A stretch of DNA of 64,000 bases from Ga0077527 sp964533495. Its GTDB lineage: Bacteria > Pseudomonadota > Gammaproteobacteria > Burkholderiales > SG8-41. Below the pieces are notes generated by a model. It had not been told where the DNA came from. It saw only the letters and a program-made list of their open reading frames with translations, and did no database searches. A program made the position numbers and the translations under genes. The stretch is from contig CAZHJU010000015.1 in assembly GCA_964533495.1 (NCBI GenBank), positions 3,170 to 67,169 on the forward strand, in the 5' to 3' direction. This document shows, in pieces, positions 37,611 to 45,288 of the stretch (within the stretch, counting starts at the first letter, position 1; every line of letters starts with the position of its first letter).

Positions 37611-38378
37611 ATGCGTTCAGCTCTCAGGATTACCCTTGCAAGCGCCATCGCCGCGGCCGCGCTTGCACCTGCGCTCGTTTCCGCGCAGGCGAAGGACGGC
37701 TACTTGACGGATACCGCCGGCGGCGTGGTCAAGTCGCTGGGTGCCGGTGTCTGCGTCCGAACCAGTCAGTGGACTCCGGCTCTGGCCGTCGCGGAATGCG
37801 ATCCGGATCTGGTGAAGAAACCGGCCCCGAAGGCAGCTCCGCAAAAAGCGAAACCGGCCCCGCAAAAGGCCGCTCCGCAAAAGGCGAAGCCGAAGCCCAA
37901 GAAGCCCCAGATGCTCAACATCGAGCAGAAAATCGAGCTTCAGGGCATGGAGTTCAACAAGGCTGAGATGACCGCCGACAACAAGGCTGATCTCGACAAG
38001 TTCCTTGCTGCCCTCCAGAAGCCGACCAAGGCCCGCGCAGCCGTCCAGTTCGGCGCCGTGGTCGTGACCGGTCACACCGATCGCATCGGTGGCCTGAAGT
38101 ACAACATGGCGCTCTCCGAGAAGCGCGCGGTCGTCGTCAAGGACTACATCGTTTCCAAGGGCGTCGACAGCAAGCTGATCTTCTGGGAAGGCAAAGGCCC
38201 GAAACAGCCGATCCCCGTGACCAAGTTCTGCGACAACAAGATGAAGCGCAAGCAGCTCATCGAGTGTCTGGCGCCGAACCGTCGCGTGACGGTGGAAGTC
38301 GTGGGTCGCGCCCAGAGCCTGGCGAAGCCGAAGGCCGAAGCGAAGCCGGCGGCCAAGAAGCCCGCTGCCAAGCGCTAA
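37611..38378 (+). CDS. OmpA-like C-terminal domain periplasmic protein
   Basis: A 255-residue protein with a signal peptide (cleavage likely after ALVSAQA), a short conserved region with one Cys pair, a Pro/Ala/Lys repeat linker (~residues 70-100), and an OmpA_C domain (ELQGMEFNKAEMTADNKADLD...VVTGHTDRIGGLKYN) that binds peptidoglycan. It ends in another KPAAKK-rich tail. It lacks an eight-strand barrel. GC-rich Lys/Ala tails suggest charge interactions in the periplasm. Confidence 0.88.
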   Translation: MRSALRITLASAIAAAALAPALVSAQAKDGYLTDTAGGVVKSLGAGVCVRTSQWTPALAVAECDPDLVKKPAPKAAPQKAKPAPQKAAPQKAKPKPKKPQMLNIEQKIELQGMEFNKAEMTADNKADLDKFLAALQKPTKARAAVQFGAVVVTGHTDRIGGLKYNMALSEKRAVVVKDYIVSKGVDSKLIFWEGKGPKQPIPVTKFCDNKMKRKQLIECLAPNRRVTVEVVGRAQSLAKPKAEAKPAAKKPAAKR

Positions 38379-38395
38379 GCTGCAAAGCAACACTG

Positions 38396-38425
38396 AAAGC
38401 CCTGCTTCGGCAGGGCTTTTTTTTT
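38396..38425 (+). terminator. Rho-independent terminator with UUCG loop
   Basis: AAAGCCCTGC-TTCG-GCAGGGCTTT is a 10-bp perfect stem with a UUCG tetraloop and a T run. It ends the OmpA-like transcript. Confidence 0.93.
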
Positions 38426-38460
38426 GCACTACAATCCAGACCATCCCTGACCGCAACGAC

Positions 38461-39774
38461 ATGTCCGCAACAACCCTCATCGAACCGCGCTGGGTGATCC
38501 CGGTGGAGCCGGCGGCAACCGTGCTCGAATCCCATGCCGTGGCCATCGAAGGCAGGCACATCGCCGCCGTCCTGCCCGCTGCCGAAGCGGTGAAGCGTCA
38601 TCCCGATGCCAAACGGATCATCCTCCCCGGTCACGCACTGATTCCCGGGCTGGTGAACCTGCACACCCACGCCGCGATGACGCTGATGCGCGGCATGGCG
38701 GACGACCTCGCCCTGATGGACTGGCTGCGGAACCACGTCTGGCCCGCCGAAGGACGGCTCGTTTCGGACGAATTCGTGCATGACGGCACCCTGCTGGCCT
38801 GCGCCGAAATGCTCCGCGGCGGCATCACCTGCTTCAACGACATGTATTTTTTTCCCGAAGCCGCGGCCCGCGCCGCCATGCAGGCGGGCATGCGCGCCGC
38901 GCTGGGCATCATCGCCATCGAATTTCGCTCGGCTTACGCCAACGATGCCCAGGACTACCTCGCCAGGGGCATGGCACTGCGCGACAGGCTGCGGGACGAG
39001 CCGCTGCTGTCGTTCTGCCTGGCGCCGCATGCCCCGTTCACGGTATCCGACGACACCTTCGCGCAAATCGCCACCTACGCCGCCGAACTCGATTTGCCGG
39101 TGCACATCCACATCAACGAAACCACCCAGGAAATCGCCGAAAGCATCAGTCAGCACGGGATGCGCCCCCTGGCGCGCCTCGAAAAGGCCGGACTGCTGGG
39201 GCCGGGGCTGATCGCCGTGCACGGCGTGCACCTGGACGAACAGGAAATCGCCCTGTTTGCCCGCCACGGCTGCTCGGTGGCGCACTGCCCCTCGTCCAAC
39301 CTGAAACTGGCCTGCGGCATCGCCCCCGTCGCCAGGCTGCTGCAGGCCGGCGTCAATGTCGGCCTGGGCACCGACGGCGCCGCCAGCAACAACCGGCTCG
39401 ACCTGTTTGCCGAAATGCGGCTGGCCGCGCTGCTGGCCAAGGGCAGCAGCGGCGACGCCACCGCGATGCCTGCGCATCGGGCGCTGGAATGCGCCACCCT
39501 CGGCGGCGCCCGCGCACTCGGCCTGCAGGACCGCATCGGCTCCATCGTGCCCGGAAAACTCGCGGACCTGACCGCGGTCAATCTCGGGGCAACCGAACTG
39601 TCCCCCTGCTACGATCCGGTCTCCCATCTGGTTTACGCCGCGGGGCGCGAACATGTCAGCGATGTCTGGATCGACGGGGAACGGCAGCTTGCGGACGGCG
39701 CGCTGGCCCGGATCGACGAATCCGCGGTCCGCGCCAGGGCGCGCAACTGGCAGCACAGGATCAGCGCTTCATGA
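38461..39774 (+). CDS. mtaD: 5-methylthioadenosine / S-adenosylhomocysteine deaminase
   Basis: A 437-residue amidohydrolase of the TRZ/ATZ family with metal ligands in NLHTHAAMTLMRG, HAPFTVSD, HIHINET and the GTDGAASNNRLDL aspartate. It deaminates adenosyl thioethers. It overlaps ubiG by 4 nt, a pairing that links recycling of SAM by-products to the SAM-dependent methyltransferase that follows. Confidence 0.9.
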   Translation: MSATTLIEPRWVIPVEPAATVLESHAVAIEGRHIAAVLPAAEAVKRHPDAKRIILPGHALIPGLVNLHTHAAMTLMRGMADDLALMDWLRNHVWPAEGRLVSDEFVHDGTLLACAEMLRGGITCFNDMYFFPEAAARAAMQAGMRAALGIIAIEFRSAYANDAQDYLARGMALRDRLRDEPLLSFCLAPHAPFTVSDDTFAQIATYAAELDLPVHIHINETTQEIAESISQHGMRPLARLEKAGLLGPGLIAVHGVHLDEQEIALFARHGCSVAHCPSSNLKLACGIAPVARLLQAGVNVGLGTDGAASNNRLDLFAEMRLAALLAKGSSGDATAMPAHRALECATLGGARALGLQDRIGSIVPGKLADLTAVNLGATELSPCYDPVSHLVYAAGREHVSDVWIDGERQLADGALARIDESAVRARARNWQHRISAS

Positions 39775-40481
39775 ACACCAACGCCAACGTCGATCCCGCC
39801 GAACTGCAAAAATTCAGCGAACTCGCCCATCGCTGGTGGGATCCGCAGAGCGAATTCCGGCCGTTGCATGAAATCAACCCGCTGCGCCTCGGCCACATCG
39901 ACGGCATCGCCGCGCTGCGCGGCAAGGCCGTACTGGACATCGGCTGCGGCGGCGGCATCCTCGCCGAAGGCATGGCGGCGCGGGGCGCCCGGGTCACCGG
40001 CATTGACCTCGCCGAAAAACCGCTGAAGGTCGCCCAGCTGCACCTGCTGGAATCGGGACTCGACGTGACATACCGTCATATCGCCGTCGAGGCGCTGGCG
40101 CAGGAGGCGCCGGGCAGCTTCGACGTCGTCACCTGCATGGAAATGCTGGAGCACGTCCCCGATCCGGCCTCGGTCGTGCGCGCCTGCGCCGCGCTGCTGA
40201 AACCGGGCGGCCATGCCTTCTTCGCCACGCTGAACCGCAACCCGAAATCCTACCTGTTCGCGATCATCGGCGCCGAATACGTGCTGAACCTGCTGCCGCG
40301 CGGCACCCACGATTACGCCCGTTTCATCAAGCCCTCCGAGCTGTCGGCCAGCTGCCGCAGCGCCGGGCTTGAAGTCGGCGGCGTCATCGGCATGACCTAC
40401 AACCCGTTCAGCAAGGTCTACGCGCTCGAGGCCGACACCGGCGTCAACTACATCCTCCACGCCCGCGCGCCCCTGCCATGA
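39771..40481 (+). CDS. ubiG: Ubiquinone biosynthesis O-methyltransferase
   Basis: A 236-residue SAM methyltransferase with FSELAHRWWDPQSEFRPLHE, SAM motif I VLDIGCGGGILAEGMA, and the membrane-binding region NRNPKSYLFAIIGAEYVL. It does both O-methylations of ubiquinone synthesis. It overlaps gph. Confidence 0.96.
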   Translation: MNTNANVDPAELQKFSELAHRWWDPQSEFRPLHEINPLRLGHIDGIAALRGKAVLDIGCGGGILAEGMAARGARVTGIDLAEKPLKVAQLHLLESGLDVTYRHIAVEALAQEAPGSFDVVTCMEMLEHVPDPASVVRACAALLKPGGHAFFATLNRNPKSYLFAIIGAEYVLNLLPRGTHDYARFIKPSELSASCRSAGLEVGGVIGMTYNPFSKVYALEADTGVNYILHARAPLP

Positions 40482-41122
40482 CCGCCGCCGTACTGTTCGA
40501 CCTCGACGGCACCTTTGCCGACACCGCCCCCGACCTCGGGCACACGGTCAACCTGATGCGCGCCGCGCGCGGCCTCGGCCCCGTCCCGTTGTCCGAAACC
40601 CGGCGCGTCACCTCGCTGGGCGCGCGCGGCCTGCTCGGCGTGGGCTTCGGCATCGGCCCCGGCGACGCCGGTTACGAAGCCATGCGCGAGGAATTCCTGC
40701 GCCTCTATGCCGACAACCTCTGCCTGCACAGCGCCCTGTTTCCGGGCATGGCGGAACTGGTCGACGCCATCGAGCAGCGCGGCCTGCGCTGGGGCATCGT
40801 CACCAACAAGGCCGAACGCTTCGCCAGGCCGCTCATCGAAAAGCTGGGCTACGCGCAGCGTGCCGGCTGCATCATCGGCGGCGACACCACCGGCCACATG
40901 AAACCGCACCCGGCGCCGCTGCTCGCCGGCGCAAAAACCATCGGCACCGCGCCCGGTGACTGCGTCTATGTCGGCGACGACCTGCGCGACATCCAGGCCG
41001 GCCGCGCCGCCGGCATGCGCACCGTCGCCGTCCGCTTCGGCTACCTCAACGGCAGCGACCCCGGCGATTGGCAGGCCGACGGCATCGCCGCCTCCCCGCC
41101 GGAAATAAAAAATTTCCTTTAA
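40478..41122 (+). CDS. gph: Phosphoglycolate phosphatase
   Basis: A 214-residue HAD hydrolase with DxD motif FDLDGTFADTAPDL, the GIVTNKAE motif and CVYVGDDLRDIQAG. It clears 2-phosphoglycolate. The last four or five codons (to KNFL) are formed by the A-tract of an IHF-like site, so the stop codon lies inside that motif. Confidence 0.92.
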   Translation: MTAAVLFDLDGTFADTAPDLGHTVNLMRAARGLGPVPLSETRRVTSLGARGLLGVGFGIGPGDAGYEAMREEFLRLYADNLCLHSALFPGMAELVDAIEQRGLRWGIVTNKAERFARPLIEKLGYAQRAGCIIGGDTTGHMKPHPAPLLAGAKTIGTAPGDCVYVGDDLRDIQAGRAAGMRTVAVRFGYLNGSDPGDWQADGIAASPPEIKNFL

Positions 41123-41135
41123 AAACAAATACTTA
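41107..41135 (+). promoter_or_regulatory. IHF-like site 6 (gph 3' end)
   Basis: A6 tract (41107-41112), 10 nt, then AAACAAATACTTA at 41123-41135, one mismatch to WATCAANNNNTTR. The gph stop codon lies inside it. Confidence 0.55.
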
Positions 41136-41227
41136 TAAAACACCCTACTGCTGCAGCAGCATGCGATAATCGGCACTCGCGCGGCCGCACTTGAACTCGG
41201 GCCGCGCGGCGCCATCTGAGAGTTCAT

Positions 41228-41591
41228 GGGGGCGACCCGGTTTCGACGTGGGTCACAAAGCAGCACAGGGCATGCCAAGGTCCAGTCACCTTGTAAATCC
41301 GCTGGAAATCTATACACGCCAACGACGAGCGTTATTCTCTCGCCGCCTAACACCGGCGAGACGCTGCACTGACCTGCTGATGGGTCAGGCCCCGAAAGGG
41401 GTGCAGCGTCATTGACATCAGCCTCTCTGCGCGGTCTGGCCGCTTGGTCGCGCGGATCCGTCGAAGCGGCTGGCCAAGCACCAGCCTGCCGGTTGGCGGG
41501 TGCAAGGCGAGACCCAAACAACCAGGCTAAGCATGTAGTCCTGACTGTGGAGGGCTTGCGGACGCGGGTTCGATTCCCGCCGCCTCCACCA
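41228..41591 (+). ncRNA. ssrA: tmRNA
   Basis: The RNA starts GGGGGCGACCCGGTTTCGAC and ends GGTTCGATTCCCGCCGCCTCCACCA in pieces that pair 5' GGGGGCG with 3' CGCCTCC as a tRNA-like acceptor. The tag frame reads ANDERYSLAA then TAA (41318-41350), resume codon GCC. Length 364 nt is normal. It rescues stalled ribosomes. The 3' end is a common integration site, and foreign DNA follows it here. Confidence 0.97.
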
Positions 41592-41627
41592 TTTTCGTTG
41601 TCGGTCTAGACCACTCTAGACCACTTA

Positions 41628-41656
41628 AAGCCTATGATTCTTATAGGCTTTTTTAT
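41628..41656 (+). terminator. Terminator downstream of ssrA
   Basis: AAGCCTAT-GATTCTT-ATAGGCTT followed by a T-rich tail, 37 nt after the tmRNA CCA. Confidence 0.75.
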
Positions 41657-42075
41657 TTTTCCTGCCTCCGCCCGTTTGGTCTCCAGTGGTCTGAAAAAAG
41701 CCTGTTTGGGACACGTTTTGGGCACAAATTAGCCACAAAATTTTGGGGTCGGTCGTGAGCGACCTGCCCCTGCCCGGCGAGAACTATTCCCCGCCCACAA
41801 TCCCGCCCTCGGAATGGGGCCCCGGCGAACACGACAGGCCCCATATAGGGAATGACCACCCTGCCCGGCTCCCGGGTGTCATACGCGCTCTGCATTGAAT
41901 CGTCGGTGAACCTCATGCGACGAACGCCGGCGCGATCCTCGAACACGCGCACCGAGCCGTTGTATTGCGAGGGCACAGTAACTAACAGCTTTTCTGACTG
42001 GTAACTCGAAATTCCAGCATAGGCACAGAGCGTCACCACCAGAAACGTCAAAGACAAAAATTGCCAATGTTTCAT
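41653..42075 (-). pseudogene. Truncated spermidine-synthase-like membrane-anchored protein
   Basis: An ATG at 42075 with GGGAG 7 nt upstream starts a 140-residue frame. Residues 1-25 form one hydrophobic segment and residues ~40-85 (VRVFEDRAGVRRMRF, QSAYDTREPGRVVIPYMG) resemble the N-terminal beta domain of spermidine synthase-like proteins. The SAM domain is absent: after AGAPF the frame runs into low-complexity sequence next to tmRNA. It is probably broken by the recombination that joined the phage remnant to tmRNA. The same frame is open upstream to about 42350, so a longer form cannot be excluded. Confidence 0.45.
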
Positions 42076-42107
42076 GATCACTCCCGGATAGCCGATAGAG
42101 ATAAGAA

Positions 42108-42464
42108 TCAAAACGGCCGCCAGCGGAATGCCCCACCGAAACTGCCACGAGGTAAAGAGAGAGCCGCGCTGATCGTCCTGCGCCTCATCATCACGCGCCC
42201 CATCATCGAACGACTTGTAACAGCCGAAATATTTAGGATCGTAACGACTGGACCCACTAGTGACGACGCCGAACCGCCCATCCACATCGCCGCCAAGTCT
42301 GCGGTAGCCGGAATTGCGAACACTTGAGAGAACGTCGGAACGATCGATACCGCGACAAACTCAGGGGCCGACATGACTACGAGGCCGGGGCAGTCCGCCA
42401 TGCTGGCCGGTTGAACCTCCGCGACCTGCAGGACACCTTCGACAACGACAACGCACGTAGCCAT
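42108..42464 (-). CDS. Possible inovirus minor coat protein
   Basis: A 118-residue frame with GGGG 8 nt before its ATG, 17 bp after the ssDNA-binding gene, the position of small minor coat genes in inoviruses. Its first ~65 residues (MATCVVVVEGVLQVAEV, CPGLVVMSAPEFV) resemble such proteins and one hydrophobic segment follows AAMWMGG. The last ~40 residues are not convincing and overlap another open frame, so the 3' end may be frameshifted. Confidence 0.4.
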   Translation of the reverse strand: MATCVVVVEGVLQVAEVQPASMADCPGLVVMSAPEFVAVSIVPTFSQVFAIPATADLAAMWMGGSASSLVGPVVTILNISAVTSRSMMGRVMMRRRTISAALSLPRGSFGGAFRWRPF

Positions 42465-42481
42465 ATCGACCCCTTAACGAG

Positions 42482-42790
42482 TTAAGCCACTTTTTTCTGC
42501 GGACCTTGATTCAAGACACGATTGACTTTCAGGCGATGCTCCGCCCGCTTGCCATTCGTCGTGATCGTGATATCGCACTCCGCTTCGAGCGGAAACACGT
42601 GATGCGCAAAGCGGTCATACTCCGCCGAGTCACCGATGCGATATTCAGCAGAGGCCGTGCCCTTACTGTTTTCGCCTTCGTTCATGTCGGTCTCGACATA
42701 CACCTTCGTGTAGTCGTAACGGGTGCCCTCCACTTCACCGTTGAAACGCTTGATGCCGGTAATGACGCACTTGACGTTTTGCATTTTCAT
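42482..42790 (-). CDS. Phage ssDNA-binding protein (gV-like), probable
   Basis: A 102-residue protein, predicted mainly beta, starting MKMQNVKCVITGIKRFNGEV and ending with a basic tail. Size and position (immediately after the HUH Rep gene) fit the filamentous-phage single-strand binding protein that coats phage DNA before packaging. No invariant motif is available to prove it. Confidence 0.55.
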   Translation of the reverse strand: MKMQNVKCVITGIKRFNGEVEGTRYDYTKVYVETDMNEGENSKGTASAEYRIGDSAEYDRFAHHVFPLEAECDITITTNGKRAEHRLKVNRVLNQGPQKKVA

Positions 42791-42871
42791 AATGTTTTCC
42801 CTCTATCGCCTGTTAGCCGTAATCCACGCTGGCGAGACGCGGCAGCAAAAAAAATGGACGGACCTTTCCCG

Positions 42872-43783
42872 TCAGAAAGGCACGTCCAATTTCATTGTGG
42901 GGCGAATGCGCAGCCAGAAGCCGCGATCCTCCGGCAGCACGAACAGGCAGCCGGTGTGGTGAAGGATCACATCGAGGACATCGAGGCCGTAGCCTTTGCG
43001 CACTTCCTCGAATGCCTCATCGAGTGTTTCCGCATCGAGAATGCGACGATGCACTTCCGCTTTCGGGAGCCGTGTTGCCCAGTAACGCTTTTTGTTGACC
43101 TCGACGGAATCCGCGCTCTTCGTCAGATACTTGGAGATATAACCGGCAATCGTGCCGGTCGGATCGTCGGTGTGATACCGGCACAAGAACCGCTTTACAT
43201 TGATCGAGCCGTTACGGTTCTTGTCCGAATCACGGCGACAGAGTGACCACCAAATCGGCAAGGCCAACTGCAGATCAAGGAAATCCGGCGAGGCCACATG
43301 CAAATGCCAATGATCACCACTGGCATGCAGTTCCGGAACTGCACAGTAGCGCAGGCGCTTGCCAGTGATTTTCTGCAGCGCCTCGGTGAATCGACGGAAC
43401 CGAACAAGTAAAGCCGACAGCGGCAGCTTGACGCGAGTGCCAAAGGTAAACATCCGGTTGCAGGCCAACCGTTGCACCATCAGCCGCACCGCCCGCCTCG
43501 CCCGATACGCCGACCGCTCCGACGACCCCTCCGCCATCTCATCCCGTGACCTAGCACGTGCCCGACGCAGCCGCTGGACGTCGGATTGATCAACCAGACG
43601 CTGCAGGTTGACTTCCTTCACGGTGACTTCCACGCGGTCTTCCATCGGGGTTACGGAAGCCACCCACCGCCGAGGCCGATCCAGTTCCAATCGATGCTCT
43701 GCACCCCGCTCCCGATCTACATAGGTGCGGTATCCATGGGGTTGCTCGACTGCCTGCAAAAGCAACGGTTCCGGCTCGGGCAT
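42872..43783 (-). CDS. HUH rolling-circle replication initiator (Rep)
   Basis: A 303-residue protein with the metal-binding HUH motif HWHLHVA (His158, 160, 162) and, ~55 residues later, YISKYLTK (Tyr215 and Tyr219 around Lys218), the arrangement of rolling-circle Rep endonucleases. Upstream Arg-rich sequence may bind DNA. Such proteins nick the phage plus-strand origin. The frame is intact, so nicking activity may persist. Confidence 0.8.
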   Translation of the reverse strand: MPEPEPLLLQAVEQPHGYRTYVDRERGAEHRLELDRPRRWVASVTPMEDRVEVTVKEVNLQRLVDQSDVQRLRRARARSRDEMAEGSSERSAYRARRAVRLMVQRLACNRMFTFGTRVKLPLSALLVRFRRFTEALQKITGKRLRYCAVPELHASGDHWHLHVASPDFLDLQLALPIWWSLCRRDSDKNRNGSINVKRFLCRYHTDDPTGTIAGYISKYLTKSADSVEVNKKRYWATRLPKAEVHRRILDAETLDEAFEEVRKGYGLDVLDVILHHTGCLFVLPEDRGFWLRIRPTMKLDVPF

Positions 43784-43818
43784 TGGCTTAAGTGTCCTCT
43801 ACACAAGTTAAGGGGCGG

Positions 43819-43854
43819 GACCGGGGCGGCGCGCTACGCGCGCCGCTCCCGGTC
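43819..43854. other. GC-rich hairpin between Rep and regulator; candidate phage origin or packaging signal
   Basis: GACCGGGGCGGCGCGC (43819-43834) pairs with GCGCGCCGCTCCCGGTC (43838-43854) apart from a single bulge, around a 3-nt loop. Strong hairpins in the rep-proximal intergenic region of ssDNA phages serve as replication origin or packaging signal. The nick site cannot be identified. Confidence 0.45.
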
Positions 43855-43858
43855 ACGC

Positions 43859-43919
43859 CCTAAATATGGTTCTCTAAGAACCATATTTAGGCGGAATGTA
43901 GACCTCACAGAACCATATT
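43859..43919. promoter_or_regulatory. Operator: 15-bp palindrome plus extra half-site
   Basis: CCTAAATATGGTTCT (43859-43873) is followed after 3 nt by its exact inverse (43877-43891), and the half AGAACCATATT recurs at 43909-43919. It lies between divergent rep and the HTH gene, so it is the probable binding site of that regulator. Confidence 0.8.
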
Positions 43920-43974
43920 GTCAAAAAACATATGTCCGGGGTAACGTCAGACCAACTCGGAAGGAGACCAAAAC

Positions 43975-44259
43975 ATGGACGCAAAGCAACTGATCGAGGA
44001 AATCGTCGCCCGCGAAGGGGTCACGCGTTACCGCATCGCAAAAGATATGAAGGTTGAACCGTCAACCGTGTATCAGTGGCAGAGAGGAAAAAAACACCCG
44101 AATGGGCGTCACTTACTCGAGCTACTGCGCCGAGCCGGGCGGCTGGCAGCGATGGTAATTCTAGGGGTGACAATTGGAGGAATTTCAGCGCCGAATGACG
44201 CCCTCGCCTCCACTGCTAAACCCTTGATTACACAGTCAAAACTCTGTGTATTATGTTAA
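43975..44259 (+). CDS. Phage HTH regulator with C-terminal membrane segment
   Basis: A 94-residue protein: residues 1-55 form a Cro/CI-type helix-turn-helix (VTRYRIAKDMKVEPSTVYQWQ), then a hydrophobic segment (MVILGVTIGGISA). It resembles short DUF3693-like regulators of inoviruses. The last codons KLCVLC-stop are written by the dif-like site, as expected where the phage genome was opened at its attachment site. GGAG lies 10 nt upstream of ATG. Confidence 0.65.
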   Translation: MDAKQLIEEIVAREGVTRYRIAKDMKVEPSTVYQWQRGKKHPNGRHLLELLRRAGRLAAMVILGVTIGGISAPNDALASTAKPLITQSKLCVLC

Positions 44260-44261
44260 AT
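44234..44261 (+). other. dif-like XerCD recombination site (phage att)
   Basis: TTATGTTAAAT at 44251-44261 is an exact XerD arm of proteobacterial dif, preceded by the 6-bp spacer TGTGTA. The XerC side (AGTCAAAACTC) matches poorly, the pattern of inovirus att sites recruited by host XerCD. Confidence 0.6.
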
Positions 44262-44302
44262 TATGAGAATGGCAAATCAGAAAAAAGATCAAGGAGAAAA
44301 AT

Positions 44303-44617
44303 ATGAGCCGCCATCGACTGCCACCCGAATGGGAGGAATTCGGGGCTTACTGGTCCAGCGATGGACTGTTGCACCTCAGAGAATGGCAGCGCGGCTTCAC
44401 GATCCACGAATTGCGCGCCCTGTTCTTCGAATGCCAGCAGGCCAGGACTCTCAAAAACGAGCGGGACGCCGCACGGCGCGATCTGGAAGCCCTGACAGTC
44501 CGGTTTGAAGCCATGGAAAGCCGTGCGGCATGGTATCGGCAGCAATTGACCCGAGAAGCCCGCCTCTACCCGCTATTTCATTATCCGGCACGCCGGAGTG
44601 GATATAATCATCCATGA
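44303..44617 (+). CDS. Hypothetical protein, accessory region
   Basis: A 104-residue frame with AAGGAG 8 nt before the ATG. It has aromatic-rich LPPEWEEFGAYWSSDGLLHL, then a charged helix likely coiled (residues ~50-85). No family recognised. It lies just outside the phage att site and its stop overlaps the start of the DUF1640 remnant (ATGA), suggesting one transcript. Confidence 0.5.
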   Translation: MSRHRLPPEWEEFGAYWSSDGLLHLREWQRGFTIHELRALFFECQQARTLKNERDAARRDLEALTVRFEAMESRAAWYRQQLTREARLYPLFHYPARRSGYNHP

Positions 44618-44785
44618 GTGCTCAAGTATTCGACACCCTCGCCTATGATCACCGGTGAAATCATCACCAAAAAAGACCTGCAGATCGAACTTGGACCGAT
44701 CCGCAGCGACATCCAGATCATGAAATGGATGGCAGGTCTAACACTAGGCATTGCAGTGACGATCCTGTTTAAGGTGTTCAACTAA
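44614..44785 (+). pseudogene. DUF1640-like coiled-coil membrane protein gene with internal deletion
   Basis: Two frames together rebuild the family: MSAQVFDTLAY at 44614 is the usual N-terminus, then that frame stops at 44658. An ATG at 44645 in the +1 frame gives a 46-residue tail (ITKKDLQIELGPIRSDIQIM then a membrane segment GLTLGIAVTILFKVF), the usual C-terminus. The central coiled coil (~50 residues) is missing. The short tail could still be made as a membrane peptide. Confidence 0.6.
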
Positions 44786-44800
44786 CAAAAGATCGCCTGA

Positions 44801-44831
44801 AAAAACCCACGGCCGCAACCGTGGGTTTTTT
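44801..44831. terminator. Bidirectional rho-independent terminator
   Basis: AAAAACCCACGG-CCGCAA-CCGTGGGTTTTTT: 12-bp perfect stem. It sits between the convergent DUF1640 remnant and the gene at 44851. Confidence 0.92.
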
Positions 44832-44850
44832 GCTTACATCCAATCTGGAT

Positions 44851-45225
44851 TCAGCTTCTGGAGACTTTGCGGCCATAGTCCCCTATGGCCTCGACCATCC
44901 GGTCGAGCTCCGCATCGACCCTGCCCTTGGCATCCGGATCGTAGGGGTAACACAGCAACGCCATGTCATCGAACAGGCCGTGCACACGCGGCTGGCTGGC
45001 ATAGACCAGTTTGCGCTGGGCGTTCTGCACCGAGGGAATCTGCATGAATTCCCGGCCGTCCTCCCAGTAAATCGAAAGGGTGATGATCTGGGTGTTCAGG
45101 CGCAGCAGGCGAACGATGAACTCGAAACGCACGGTATGCATGCCTTTGGACCGCAGCTCGATCAGCTTCTGCGGTGGCAGCGGAACCCCCTGTTTCAGTG
45201 CCGTGATGGTTTCCATATCACTCAC
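44851..45225 (-). CDS. Hypothetical protein
   Basis: The frame is open from 45303, but a GTG at 45225 with AGGGGG upstream is the better start because the upstream TTG sits in a palindrome. The 124-residue product begins VSDMETITALKQGVPLPPQ; a central beta-rich part (HTVRFEFIVRLLRLNTQIIT) and acidic/basic C-terminus follow. No family recognised. It is convergent with the accessory genes and separated from the thiolase gene by a palindrome. Confidence 0.5.
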   Translation of the reverse strand: MSDMETITALKQGVPLPPQKLIELRSKGMHTVRFEFIVRLLRLNTQIITLSIYWEDGREFMQIPSVQNAQRKLVYASQPRVHGLFDDMALLCYPYDPDAKGRVDAELDRMVEAIGDYGRKVSRS

Positions 45226-45288
45226 GATCACCCCCTGATCGTCCCTGTTTCTTTTGATGCGGCCAAGTATGCGCGACCGGTCCAAGTC

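Larger units (their letters stand above)
41592..44261. mobile_element. Inovirus-like (filamentous phage) remnant beside tmRNA
   Basis: The block holds, reading leftward, an HUH Rep, an ssDNA-binding-protein candidate and a coat-like ORF, and divergently an HTH regulator that ends in a dif-like XerCD site. This is the early module of an inovirus. The adsorption, major coat and Zot (pI) genes are missing, so it cannot make virions. The left limit is not sharp: a truncated gene runs up to the tmRNA terminator. Confidence 0.7.

Noticed and set aside
41592..41760. Direct-repeat copy of the tmRNA 3' end marking a right attachment site
   Set aside because: I searched by eye for a second GGTTCGATTCCC or CGCCTCCACCA downstream and found none; only imperfect GGTCTAGACCACT-type and GGGACACG/GGGCAC repeats, so integration into ssrA is not claimed.
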